Source: Anaerolineales bacterium (GTDB lineage Bacteria; Chloroflexota; Anaerolineae; Anaerolineales; Villigracilaceae). Taken from it: a stretch of 48,808 bases of DNA. Location: the NCBI GenBank assembly GCA_011389535.1, contig JAABUE010000003.1, forward strand, positions 1 to 48,808. The letters are read 5' to 3'. The position numbers and the translations under genes are program-made. Under the pieces are notes generated by a model that worked only from the letters and a program-made list of their open reading frames with translations, was not told the DNA's origin and made no database searches. Shown piece after piece: positions 23,632-31,967 of this stretch (positions are counted from its first letter, which is position 1; the number at the start of each line of letters is the position of its first letter).

Positions 23632-26421
23632 TTACCGCGTAGCCAACTCCATTGCAATCTTTTCCTGATCCACCGGCAGCGTATCCACGCGCACACCCAC
23701 CGCGTTGTAGATCGCGTTGGTGATAGCCGGCGTGGTCGGGATGCTGCATATTTCACCCACACCCTTGGCGCCGTGCGGCCCGTCGGCGGTGGGGTGCTCG
23801 ACCACGATCGAGATGATCTCCGGCGTGTGCACAATGGACGGGATACGGTAGCGCGCCAGCCGGTCGGTGATCACGTAGCCGTCTTCAACGATGAAGTTCT
23901 CGGTAAGAGCGTTGCCCAGGCCCATCATCACGCCGCCTTCCACCTGTCCCTGCAGGCCAAGCGGGTTGACGGCTGTGCCCACGTCGTTGGCAGCGATCAC
24001 GCGCAGCACGCGTACCTCACCGGTCAGCGTGTTGACCTCTACCTCGGCCGCTTGCGCGGCGAACGAGAAGGCGAAGTGCATGTCGCCGCCCGTGCCGAGC
24101 GGCTGGGTCCTGGGGGCTTCATATTCGTACAGGGCGCGCGGCTGCTGGCCCATTTCCTTCATTTCCCTGGCGACATCCGCATAGGTCAGCGTGGTGCCAT
24201 TTACCCGAACGCTTCCGTTCTCGAACCGGATTTCTTCAGGAGGGATATCGTACTTTTCGGCCATAGAGCGTGAAATCGCTTCGCGCAGGGTGACGGCAGC
24301 CAGGCGCGAGGCGTTGCCTGTCACGTAGGTCTGGCGGGACGCCGTGGTCGGGCCGCCGTTGGGGGTCAGGTCGGTGTCCATGACCAGCACGCGCACCTGA
24401 CCCGGCGGGACGGCCATTTCTTCGGCCACCATCAATTGCATGACCGAGACCAGTCCCTGGCCGAGTTCGGCTGCCGAGCTGCGGACTTCGAAGGTGCCGT
24501 TGTCGTAAAGCTCCAGTTCCGCACCGGATTTGTCGGGTGCGCCGCCGCCCAGACCGGTGTTCTTGTACCCGGCGGCAATCCCCCAGGCGCGCACCAGGTG
24601 TTCGGAGCCGGGAACAGGCCGGGGCGTGAAAAGATGCGGTCCCTCCGTCAGACGACGCATCTCCGCTTCCACTTTATCGATACATTCCACCAGTCCCACG
24701 CTGTCGCGCAGCTCCTGTCCGGTATTGGTGATGCTGCCCACGCGCAGGGCATTCATGCGGCGCAATTCGACAGGGTCGAGGCCGAGCGTTTCGGCCAATT
24801 TGTCCATCATGCTCTCGACCGCAAAAGCCGACTGGGTGACGCCGAAGCCACGGAAGGCTCCGGCAGGCGGATTGTTGGTGTACATGGCGTAGCAGTCGGC
24901 GCGGACGTGCTCGACATCATAAGGGCCGGCTGAATGGGTGGTGGCACGCGTCATGACCTTCTCACCCAACGAGGCATACGCGCCGGTGTCGCCGTACAGT
25001 TCGGTTTCAGCGGCCACAACGCGGCCATCCTTCATCGCGCCGATCTTTACTTTGATCTGGGTGGCGTGGCGCTTGGGATGCACCACCAGGCTCTCGTGGC
25101 GGTCAAAGAGCAGCTTCACCGGGCGTCCTGTGGAGTTCGCCAGCATGGCCGAGTGGATCTGCCCCATTACGTCTTCCTTGCCGCCAAAACCGCCGCCCAT
25201 CAACTGGCCGATGATGCGTATGCGTTGTTCCGGCCAGCCCAGGGCACGCGCTACCTGGGTGCGGTCCTGGTAGGGGATCTGCGAGCCGACATAGACTTCC
25301 ATACGCCCGTCTTCGAGCGGCACTGCGATGCTGCACTCCGGCTCGAGGAAAGCGTGATCGGTCATGGCGGTGTGGAAAGTGTGTTCCAGGATGACGTCTG
25401 CTTTGGCAAAACCGACTTCCATGTCACCTTTGCGGACTTTGATGTGCTTGAGCAGGTTACCAGACTCGTGCAACCTGGGCGCATCCGGCTGGTAGGCCTG
25501 AACCGCATCCTTGACCACCGTTTGAAGCTCGAACTCAGGTTCAATCAAAGCCACGGCCTGCTCGGCGATCTCCTGCGTTTCCGCGGCTACAAGCGCGAGC
25601 GCGTCTCCCACATAGCGGACCCGCTCCCCAGTACCGACCAGCACCGGCCAGTCGAAAACGACCAGCCCGTGGGTGTGTTCGCCAAGGATATCTTCAGCAG
25701 TTAAAACCGCAATTACGCCGGGCAAGTTTTGGGCTTTGCTGATGTCGAGGTTTTTCAAAATGGCGTGCGGCACCCCTGCGCGGCACACGCTGGCAAATAA
25801 CATGCCTTCGAATTCCAGGTCATCGGTGTAGATGGCTTCGCCGGTCACCTTCTCGAACGCATCCGGGCGGATCTGGCTTTTGCCGATCAATTTTTTGGCG
25901 TTGACCGAATCCGGGATGTGCGGCGGGTGAACCGGTTCGCCGGTCCGCAGTGCGTGGGCGGCGTCCAGGATAGCATTCTCGATGGTGGGATAGCCCGCGC
26001 AACGGCAGAGCGTGTCCTTTAACGCGTGACGCAGCTCGTCCGACGAGGGGTCAGGATTGCGCTTGAGCAGCGCGTAGGAGGTCATGATCTGGCCGGGGAT
26101 ACAGAACCCGCACTGCACCGCGCCGTGCTGGACAAAGGCTTCCTGCAAGGGATGCAGGACCAGTTTGCCATCTTCTGATTTTGCCAACCCTTCAATTGTT
26201 AAAATCGTTTTCCCGTCCGCACGTGCAGCGGGGTAGACACAGGAAAGCGTTGGTTCACCGTCCACCAGCACGGTGCAGACGCCGCATTCGGCCTCCTCGC
26301 AACCGATCTTGGTGCCGGTCAGTTTCAGACGCACCCGCAGGGCATCGGCGAGGGTTTCGGTGGGGGTAACCGTAAGGGCATGGGATTGTCCGTTTACTGT
26401 TAAAGAGATTTTATTTTCCAT
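23632..26421 (-). CDS. Xanthine dehydrogenase-family molybdenum hydroxylase, fused 2Fe-2S and Moco subunits
   Basis: 929 residues from the ATG at 26421 (AAGGA eight bases upstream; an in-frame TTG 15 bases earlier is less likely). Residues 1-160 are the iron-sulfur part: plant-type cluster cysteines 41, 46, 49, 61, and the second cluster 104, 107, 139, 141 (CGFCIPG, CRCAGY). From about residue 185 comes the molybdopterin part: IPYQDRTQVARALGW, MGGGFGGKEDV, GAFRGFGVTQ, and the active-site Glu in GAKGVGEICS. These enzymes hydroxylate purines or aldehydes with water. Most homologues keep the two parts as separate genes. With adenine deaminase and nucleoside importers nearby, a purine substrate is likely. 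Confidence 0.9.
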   Translation of the reverse strand: MENKISLTVNGQSHALTVTPTETLADALRVRLKLTGTKIGCEEAECGVCTVLVDGEPTLSCVYPAARADGKTILTIEGLAKSEDGKLVLHPLQEAFVQHGAVQCGFCIPGQIMTSYALLKRNPDPSSDELRHALKDTLCRCAGYPTIENAILDAAHALRTGEPVHPPHIPDSVNAKKLIGKSQIRPDAFEKVTGEAIYTDDLEFEGMLFASVCRAGVPHAILKNLDISKAQNLPGVIAVLTAEDILGEHTHGLVVFDWPVLVGTGERVRYVGDALALVAAETQEIAEQAVALIEPEFELQTVVKDAVQAYQPDAPRLHESGNLLKHIKVRKGDMEVGFAKADVILEHTFHTAMTDHAFLEPECSIAVPLEDGRMEVYVGSQIPYQDRTQVARALGWPEQRIRIIGQLMGGGFGGKEDVMGQIHSAMLANSTGRPVKLLFDRHESLVVHPKRHATQIKVKIGAMKDGRVVAAETELYGDTGAYASLGEKVMTRATTHSAGPYDVEHVRADCYAMYTNNPPAGAFRGFGVTQSAFAVESMMDKLAETLGLDPVELRRMNALRVGSITNTGQELRDSVGLVECIDKVEAEMRRLTEGPHLFTPRPVPGSEHLVRAWGIAAGYKNTGLGGGAPDKSGAELELYDNGTFEVRSSAAELGQGLVSVMQLMVAEEMAVPPGQVRVLVMDTDLTPNGGPTTASRQTYVTGNASRLAAVTLREAISRSMAEKYDIPPEEIRFENGSVRVNGTTLTYADVAREMKEMGQQPRALYEYEAPRTQPLGTGGDMHFAFSFAAQAAEVEVNTLTGEVRVLRVIAANDVGTAVNPLGLQGQVEGGVMMGLGNALTENFIVEDGYVITDRLARYRIPSIVHTPEIISIVVEHPTADGPHGAKGVGEICSIPTTPAITNAIYNAVGVRVDTLPVDQEKIAMELATR

Positions 26422-26440
26422 AATTTTTTCCTTCAAAAGA

Positions 26441-26468
26441 AAAACCGCGGAGACACAGAGCCACCGAG
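26441..26468. repeat. CCACGGAGA-type repeat, left flank of the GxxExxY gene
   Basis: AAAACCGCGGAGACACAGAG (26441-26460) followed by CCACCGAG. It lies between the start of the xanthine dehydrogenase large subunit and the stop of the GxxExxY gene. Confidence 0.55.
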
Positions 26469-26481
26469 TTTTTCATTTTCT

Positions 26482-26892
26482 TTACAAGACACGGCGGTAA
26501 ATACCGTTTTTGAGGAGAGGGACATTGAAGTTAATGAGCAAGCCAACACGAATACTGGTCAATTTTAGATAAGTGAGTAATTGTGCCTCATGTACAGGAA
26601 GTACACTCTCAACTGTTTTTAATTCCACAACAACGCGATGGTCATAGAGAAAATCTAGACGATAGCCACCATCCAATTCAAGTCCTTTGTAGTTGACTTT
26701 CAAAGGTACCTGTTGCTCAAACGATAGATTTCTCAACTTACTTTCGTGCGCCATGCACAACTGATACGCAGACTCGAGTAACCCGGGGCCCAAAGCCTTA
26801 TGGATTTCAATCGCAGCGGCAATGATTTGATCCGTCAGGTCTTTTTCGAGTAACTGAGGACTGTTTTCGCGAGTCACATAGTTCCGTTGCAT
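26482..26892 (-). CDS. GxxExxY protein (PD-(D/E)xK-like)
   Basis: 136 residues. The name-giving motif is in LGPGLLESAYQLCM (G-L-L-E-S-A-Y), followed by a nuclease-like core YRLDFLYDHRVVVELKTVE, where Asp, Glu and Lys match a PD-(D/E)xK arrangement, and AQLLTYLKLT. These small proteins are common in Chloroflexota, cyanobacteria and Bacteroidota, usually surrounded by repeats; function unknown, nuclease suspected. Here it sits inside the xanthine dehydrogenase operon with CCACGGAGA-type repeats on both sides, which suggests arrival as a repeat-borne cassette. Confidence 0.9.
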   Translation of the reverse strand: MQRNYVTRENSPQLLEKDLTDQIIAAAIEIHKALGPGLLESAYQLCMAHESKLRNLSFEQQVPLKVNYKGLELDGGYRLDFLYDHRVVVELKTVESVLPVHEAQLLTYLKLTSIRVGLLINFNVPLLKNGIYRRVL

Positions 26893-26912
26893 TGTTGACT
26901 ACCTTTTCTATT

Positions 26913-26981
26913 CACCACGGAGATCCTGATTCACAAAGAAGGACTTTTAAGATTCTCGGTGTCTCCGTGACTCAGTGGTTA
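26913..26981. repeat. CCACGGAGA-type inverted repeat, right flank of the GxxExxY gene
   Basis: CACCACGGAGATCCTGATTC (26913-26932) is partly complementary to CTCGGTGTCTCCGTGACTCA with GTGGT (26955-26979). It separates the FAD subunit stop (26989) from the GxxExxY start and belongs to the same family as 23556-23613. Confidence 0.6.
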
Positions 26982-26988
26982 GTCCAGT

Positions 26989-27912
26989 TTATCCAGCCCG
27001 CTCCCAGGCAGTCTCGAGCGTATCTTTTAACAACGTGCCTACCAGGTGATAACGATACTCAGAAGTAGCGCGCATGGCGCTGGTGCGGAATTTGACTTCT
27101 GCAACTAACGCCTCTAACGCTGTCTTAAAAGTTTCGTCAGAGTAAGGTCTATCTGCCAGGAAAGCCTCGGCTTTGCGGGCACGGAACGGTACTGCGCCGC
27201 CAGGCCCTACCGCGATGCGGATTTGCTTGATCGTATTGCCATTCCGCTCCAGCCAGATGGCGAGATTGATAATAGGCAAAGCCACACCCTGCGGGCGCAT
27301 GATACGTTTGAAACAGGAGGCATAAGTGCGCCCATCGCCGTTACCGGCAGCCAGGAAAGTGCCCGTTAAGGGTACGCCGCCTTGAGCATAGGTTTGAATG
27401 TAAAACCCGACGATGATTTCGCCACTTTGCAGTGCGGACTTGCCAGGACCCACGAATAATTCAGGCAGGGGCACGCAACGGCTTCCATGCAGGCCAGTCA
27501 CTTCAGCCTCGGCATCCAGGCACAGCAGACCAATGGTGCCATCGGCGGCAGGCAGGGCATGGGCGACATTGCCGCCCAGCGTAGCCACGTTGCGCACCTG
27601 CGGTCCGCCGACCAGGTCACAGGCTTCGACCAAAGCCCGGGCATGGGTAACAACCAGCGGGTCCCGGGCGATGCGGGAGAGCGGCACGCCCGCGCCGATA
27701 AAAAGACGCTCATCCCGAAGTTCAAGAGACTTCATCTCCGGGATTTCGGTCAGGTCAACAATGGTGTGGACAGGGGAATGCCGACCTTGTTGCAGGTCGA
27801 GCAAAATGTCCGTCCCACCGGCAAGTGGAAGCGCCGGGCCGGGAGCGGACGTGAGGGCAGTAATAGCCTCTGCAACGGTAGTTGGACGGATGTATTGCTG
27901 CCAAAGGTTCAT
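26989..27912 (-). CDS. Xanthine dehydrogenase-family FAD-binding subunit
   Basis: 307 residues from the ATG at 27912, which has a full AAGGAGGT ten bases upstream; the open frame continues farther but without a ribosome site. PCMH-type FAD binding is shown by LAGGTDILLDLQQGR and ATLGGNVAHALPAADGT, and the C-terminal CO-dehydrogenase-like domain ends with TSEYRYHLVGTLL. This subunit passes electrons from the iron-sulfur clusters to NAD+ or another acceptor. It belongs with the fused subunit at 23632-26421, although the GxxExxY gene now lies between them. Confidence 0.9.
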   Translation of the reverse strand: MNLWQQYIRPTTVAEAITALTSAPGPALPLAGGTDILLDLQQGRHSPVHTIVDLTEIPEMKSLELRDERLFIGAGVPLSRIARDPLVVTHARALVEACDLVGGPQVRNVATLGGNVAHALPAADGTIGLLCLDAEAEVTGLHGSRCVPLPELFVGPGKSALQSGEIIVGFYIQTYAQGGVPLTGTFLAAGNGDGRTYASCFKRIMRPQGVALPIINLAIWLERNGNTIKQIRIAVGPGGAVPFRARKAEAFLADRPYSDETFKTALEALVAEVKFRTSAMRATSEYRYHLVGTLLKDTLETAWERAG

Positions 27913-28038
27913 AGGTGGAACGACCTCCTTCGTAAGGACGGCGGCACTTTTCGAGGGACTATAGCCCACGCCGCTGAGGGGGTTTCTTCCGCAGCGACCA
28001 CCGAACCAATGGTGTATTTATTGTAGCATAATTTGTAA

Positions 28039-28056
28039 TAACGACTTAAGTCGTTA
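28039..28056. repeat. AACGACT palindromic repeat at the ATPase 3' end
   Basis: TAACGACTTAAGTCGTTA is a perfect 18-bp palindrome, extended by GTA/TAC across one mismatch. It overlaps the stop codon of the ABC ATPase gene, so it encodes the protein's last residues (VVTT). It is related to the hairpin at 16889-16916. Confidence 0.7.
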
Positions 28057-29614
28057 CTACGGAGGCACTTTCATCTTTCACTCCGGCCATCAGCAGGCCC
28101 AGCTTTGCCGGCGTGGCTTCCTCCCGCGGGACGATGTCCATGATCTGGCCTTCATAGATGACGGCGATACGGTCAGAGAGCGACAGGATTTCATCCAGAT
28201 CTTCAGAAATGAGCAGGATTGCCGTGCCTGCATTGCGCTGCTCGATCAACTGCTGGCGGACGTACTCGGTTGCGCCGATATCGAGGCCGCGGGTGGGCTG
28301 GGCCGCCAGGATGACACGCGGCTTCCGCGAGAGCTCGCGCGCGATGACCACCTTCTGGATGTTGCCGCCCGACAGGTTTTTGGCGAGCGTTTCCTGGGAA
28401 GGCGTCTTGACCTGGAACTTGGTGATCAGCTCGGCGCTATGGCGGGCAATTTCACCCAGGTTGAGAAAACCGGAGCGCGAGAACGGCATTTTGTGGTGTT
28501 CGCGCAGGATCATGTTCTCAGCCACGCTAAAATTCCGGATCATGCCATCGCGCATGCGTTCTTCAGGGACATAAGAGAGCATACGCTCGGTCAGTTCGAC
28601 GGGCAACAGGTTGGTGACATTTTCACCTTCCAGCGTGACTTTGCCTTCCGTTACTTTTCGCAGACCGGTCACTGCCTCCGCCAGCTCGCGTTGACCGTTA
28701 CCCGAAACACCGGCAATCCCCAGGATTTCGCCCGCCTGGACATCCAGGCTGACTGCGCGCAGGCCGGGCGTACCACGGTCGCTGCCACAAGAGACAGCTT
28801 CGAGTTTCAAGCGTACTTCGCCGCGCTCCACAACGCCGCGGTTGGGGGCAAAGCCGACCTCACGCCCGACCATCCAGTTTGCCAGATCCTGCTTGGTGGT
28901 CTCGGAGGTGGGACGGGTGCCAATCTTGCGCCCATCGCGCAGCACGCTGACCCGGTGGCTGATCTCGACAACCTCGTGCAATTTATGAGAGATAAAGATA
29001 AGTGCATGGCCGTCTTTGACCATCTGGTTCATGATGGTAAATAATTCGTCCACTTCCTGGGGTGTGAGCACCGCGGTCGGCTCATCAAGGATGAGCAGGG
29101 CTGCCCCGCGATAGAGAGCCTTTATGATCTCGACGCGCTGCTGCTGTCCCACCGAAAGCTGCCAGATATAAGCAGATGGATCAATTTTCAGGCCGTAAAT
29201 GTCGGCCAGTTCGATAATGCGTTTGGAAACCCGGTCAAGATCGGTGAGCAGGCCACGCGAGGAGGGCAATCCCAGCGCCACGTTCTCGGCAACGGTCAGC
29301 GTCTGGACCAGCATAAAGTGCTGGTGGATCATCCCGATTCCCAGATGGATCGAATCGTTCGGCGATGAGATTGTCACCGGCTTGCCGTTCAGCAAGATTT
29401 CCCCTTCATCCGGGTGGTACAGGCCATAGAGAATCTTCATCAAGGTGCTTTTACCAGCTCCGTTTTCACCCAGCAGAGCGTGAACCTCGCCAGACTTTAC
29501 ATCGAAATCGACACGGTCATTGGCAAGCACGCCTGGAAACCGCTTGGTAACCCCACGCATTTCCAGGCTGTCAATGCGGGCTTTGCCGGAGGGAAGGATA
29601 TTGGCTTCTGGCAT
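28046..29614 (-). CDS. Nucleoside ABC transporter ATP-binding protein, double-domain (system 1)
   Basis: 522 residues with two fused ABC domains of the sugar/BMP type (RbsA/NupO-like). Domain 1: Walker A LLGENGAGKSTLMK and signature LSVGQQQRVE. Domain 2: a degenerate Walker A (IAGVSGNGQRELAE) and signature LSGGNIQKVVIAREL. It powers uptake of nucleosides or purines through the two permeases at 31035-33100, with the lipoprotein at 29872-30945 as receptor. It lies between its lipoprotein gene and the xanthine dehydrogenase FAD subunit, which suggests co-expression of uptake and oxidation. Confidence 0.92.
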   Translation of the reverse strand: MPEANILPSGKARIDSLEMRGVTKRFPGVLANDRVDFDVKSGEVHALLGENGAGKSTLMKILYGLYHPDEGEILLNGKPVTISSPNDSIHLGIGMIHQHFMLVQTLTVAENVALGLPSSRGLLTDLDRVSKRIIELADIYGLKIDPSAYIWQLSVGQQQRVEIIKALYRGAALLILDEPTAVLTPQEVDELFTIMNQMVKDGHALIFISHKLHEVVEISHRVSVLRDGRKIGTRPTSETTKQDLANWMVGREVGFAPNRGVVERGEVRLKLEAVSCGSDRGTPGLRAVSLDVQAGEILGIAGVSGNGQRELAEAVTGLRKVTEGKVTLEGENVTNLLPVELTERMLSYVPEERMRDGMIRNFSVAENMILREHHKMPFSRSGFLNLGEIARHSAELITKFQVKTPSQETLAKNLSGGNIQKVVIARELSRKPRVILAAQPTRGLDIGATEYVRQQLIEQRNAGTAILLISEDLDEILSLSDRIAVIYEGQIMDIVPREEATPAKLGLLMAGVKDESASVVTT

Positions 29615-29700
29615 CTGGATCCCTTTCTACTCTCTATCATGACAATTTTCGAACGACATGGCAAATAAGTATAGTTCTTCAGGATTTGGCGTAAAGAAGT

Positions 29701-29750
29701 CCGGATTTGGGGTGCGAGCGTGCGTACGCACGCTCGCACCCCAAATCCGG
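29701..29750. repeat. 50-bp perfect palindrome
   Basis: The left half (29701-29725, starting CCGGATTTGGGGTGCG) is the exact complement of the right half (29726-29750) with no spacer. It resembles in build the 21-bp stem of the element at 525-624: both start and end in CCGG and are AT-rich at the base, GC-rich inside. It lies 87 bases upstream of the ATPase start, in a transcribed gap. Confidence 0.8.
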
Positions 29751-29787
29751 GTATCCACCACGGAAATACCCAAAGATCCATAAGTAT

Positions 29788-29799
29788 GTGACATTGTCA
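29788..29799. promoter_or_regulatory. Shared GTGACATTGTCA motif (transporter system 1)
   Basis: TGACA-T-TGTCA is a perfect inverted repeat. The identical 12-mer occurs at 37875-37886, in the equivalent gap between lipoprotein and ATPase genes of system 2. A regulator-binding or RNA-processing role is possible; which protein binds is unknown. Confidence 0.4.
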
Positions 29800-29820
29800 T
29801 AGTAAGGTCGTTTCCATAGA

Positions 29821-29853
29821 GGCCTGACGGCTTCAGAGAGAAACCGTCAGGCC
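29821..29853 (-). terminator. Hairpin downstream of lipoprotein gene 1 (attenuator type)
   Basis: GGCCTGACGG (29821-29830) pairs perfectly with CCGTCAGGCC (29844-29853), 18 bases after the lipoprotein stop. On the minus strand no U-run follows, so it is more likely a stabilising or partly terminating hairpin that raises the receptor mRNA over the ATPase mRNA, as is common for binding-protein genes. Confidence 0.6.
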
Positions 29854-29871
29854 AGTTTTTAACTGTAAGTG

Positions 29872-30945
29872 TTATTGGCCCAGATCAATGGTGATCGAAC
29901 CGTCGATGATGCCCTGAATGGTCTGTTCAGCTACAGTATTGACATTTGCAACCAGTTCATATTCCGGGTTGAACTCGATCACTTCGCCGCCGTTGGCGAG
30001 GTCGATGATAAAGGATTGGCCACCAAGTGTGCCGCCCTTGATCATGTCGATCATCTCAGCCAGGATTCCTTCCCAGTGATAGACCTGGCTGGCAACCACG
30101 ACGGAGGGGGCCAGGGAGGCCTGGTTGGACTGCGTGCCGAACCAGAGCACATCGTTCTCTTCGGCCACACCGATCGCGCCCACAACCATCTGAGCCGTGC
30201 CGGTCAGTACATCCGCGCCGGCCGACACATGGGTGTTGGCGGCTTCAGAAGCCAGCGCCACGTCCGAGAAAGAACCAATGTAGCTCACACGAACGTCGAT
30301 ATCGGGTTTGATCGCCTCCGCGCCAGCCTTGAAGCCATCTACGTAGAGCTTGGCATCGCCGGTCTCGATCGGGCCAACCACGCCTATTATATTGCTTTCT
30401 GAAAGGCTGGCAGCGATCGCGCCATTAACAAATCCGCCCTGGTCAGAAGCGGCTTCGTACGCGAAAACGTTCGGCAAGCCGAAAGTATCTACGGTAGTGC
30501 CCCAGGCGAAGCTGGTTTCGGGGAAATCGGGAGCAATTTCCTGCAGGGAGGAACCGTATTGGGAGCCGTGGCCGATCACCAGGTCAAAGCCCTGGGAGGC
30601 GTAGTCACGGAGCGCGGCAGCGGCATCGTCCACCACGAACATGTTCTCAGAGTAGACGATCTCGAACATTGACTCGCCGCCCATCTCTTCCTGGATGCGT
30701 AGCAGGGCATCGTGCATGCTCTGGCTGAAAGCCAGGTCATTGATGGCGCTGGGCATGACAACCGCTACGCGGAAAGGTTCCTCTGCGGCAGGTTCTTCTG
30801 TAGCAGCAGGCTCTTCTGTAGCGGCGGGGGCAGCGGGTTCGGTGGGCTGTACGGGCGCCGGGGCTACCGTGGCAGGGGTACCGCAGGCGCCTACAACAAG
30901 CGCCAGCAACACGAACAAAACGAACAGGCGTACATTCTTTTTCAT
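29872..30945 (-). CDS. BMP-family nucleoside-binding lipoprotein (system 1)
   Basis: 357 residues. A lipoprotein signal peptide ends in ALVVGACG with Cys21 as the lipid-modified residue, then a Pro/Ala/Thr/Glu linker of about 35 residues leads to the binding domain (FRVAVVMPSAINDLAFSQSM). The domain has EIVYSENMFV, IGHGSQYGSSLQEIA, and ALASEAANTHVSAGADVL, as in PnrA/Med-like basic membrane proteins that bind purine nucleosides. It delivers ligand to permeases 31035-33100. AAGGAG precedes the ATG. Linker codons are repetitive and could vary in length. Confidence 0.92.
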   Translation of the reverse strand: MKKNVRLFVLFVLLALVVGACGTPATVAPAPVQPTEPAAPAATEEPAATEEPAAEEPFRVAVVMPSAINDLAFSQSMHDALLRIQEEMGGESMFEIVYSENMFVVDDAAAALRDYASQGFDLVIGHGSQYGSSLQEIAPDFPETSFAWGTTVDTFGLPNVFAYEAASDQGGFVNGAIAASLSESNIIGVVGPIETGDAKLYVDGFKAGAEAIKPDIDVRVSYIGSFSDVALASEAANTHVSAGADVLTGTAQMVVGAIGVAEENDVLWFGTQSNQASLAPSVVVASQVYHWEGILAEMIDMIKGGTLGGQSFIIDLANGGEVIEFNPEYELVANVNTVAEQTIQGIIDGSITIDLGQ

Positions 30946-31034
30946 TTTCTTCTCCTTATTACATATTTATTTGAGCGAACGTTTTTTGGAGCCAGCAAAA
31001 TTTTTGCCAACGCACCTCCTGATTTGGGGGAAGC

Positions 31035-31967
31035 TCAATCTTCCCGTTCGAACGGTTTTGTCAATGCAGACGGGCCGCGTACCCTCGAAACCGACGCGAC
31101 CAGCACCAGAATTGTCAGCACATAGGGCATCATGACAGCAATGTCAGACGGGATGGGAATGCCCAACACCTGGATCCACAACTGCAACGAGTTTACCATG
31201 CTGAACAACAACGCGCCGCCGAGCACACCCCACGGACGCCAGCCGCCAAAATAAACCAACGCAACGGCAATAAAACCCAGACCACTGGTCATGTTTTGCT
31301 GGAAGACATTCAACAAAGCGATGGACAGGGATGCCCCGGCCACTCCGGACAGGGTCCCGCCCAGCACGATCGTAAAATAGCGGACGCCTGCCACCGATAC
31401 CCCGAGCGAATCGGCCGCTTCGGGATTTTCACCCACCGAGCGGATTTTCAAACCCAGGGTGGTCTTGTTCAACACAAACCAGGCGATCGGCACCAGTAAA
31501 TAGGCCGCATAAACCATCAGGTTCTGGCTGAAGAAGATCTGACCCAGGCCGGGAATATCACTCAACACAGGGATGTGAATTCTCGGGAAACCTCTCACTG
31601 TTTCGACTGTGCCCAGCATCTTCTGGAACAGCAGATCGCTCATCCCGAGGCCGAACAGGTAGAATCCGATCCCGCTGATACCCTGCTGGGCATGCAGGTT
31701 GACGGTCACAAAGGCCATTGCCAGCCCCATGATCGCGCCCACGAGCATGGCAACCAGCACCGCCAGTCCCAGGTTCCCGGTTGTCAATGCCACATAGAAA
31801 GCTGCAAAAGCACCCAGCAACATCTGGCCTTCTACGCCCAGGTTCAACACACCGCTGCGCTGAGCAAACGTCTCGCCAATGGCTGCGTACAGATAAGGCG
31901 TGGCCAACCGGATACCGGAAGCCAGAATGCCGACCAGAACGGTAACGGAGAAAAGATCGGAAATCAT
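31035..31967 (-). CDS. Nucleoside ABC transporter permease (system 1, NupQ-like)
   Basis: 310 residues, about eight to ten helices, of the BPD_transp_2 family. Typical segments are GIRLATPYLYAAIGETFAQRSGV, NLGVEGQMLLGAFAAF, and RSVGENPEAADSLGVSVAG, the cytoplasmic coupling region contacting the ATPase. It pairs with the longer permease at 31964-33100, which it overlaps by ATGA. The lipoprotein gene follows after an 89-base gap. Confidence 0.9.
   Translation of the reverse strand: MISDLFSVTVLVGILASGIRLATPYLYAAIGETFAQRSGVLNLGVEGQMLLGAFAAFYVALTTGNLGLAVLVAMLVGAIMGLAMAFVTVNLHAQQGISGIGFYLFGLGMSDLLFQKMLGTVETVRGFPRIHIPVLSDIPGLGQIFFSQNLMVYAAYLLVPIAWFVLNKTTLGLKIRSVGENPEAADSLGVSVAGVRYFTIVLGGTLSGVAGASLSIALLNVFQQNMTSGLGFIAVALVYFGGWRPWGVLGGALLFSMVNSLQLWIQVLGIPIPSDIAVMMPYVLTILVLVASVSRVRGPSALTKPFERED

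Noticed and set aside
26422-26436. TTG start for the xanthine dehydrogenase large subunit
   Set aside because: The ATG at 26421 has AAGGA at good distance, whereas the TTG would overlap the ribosome site itself.
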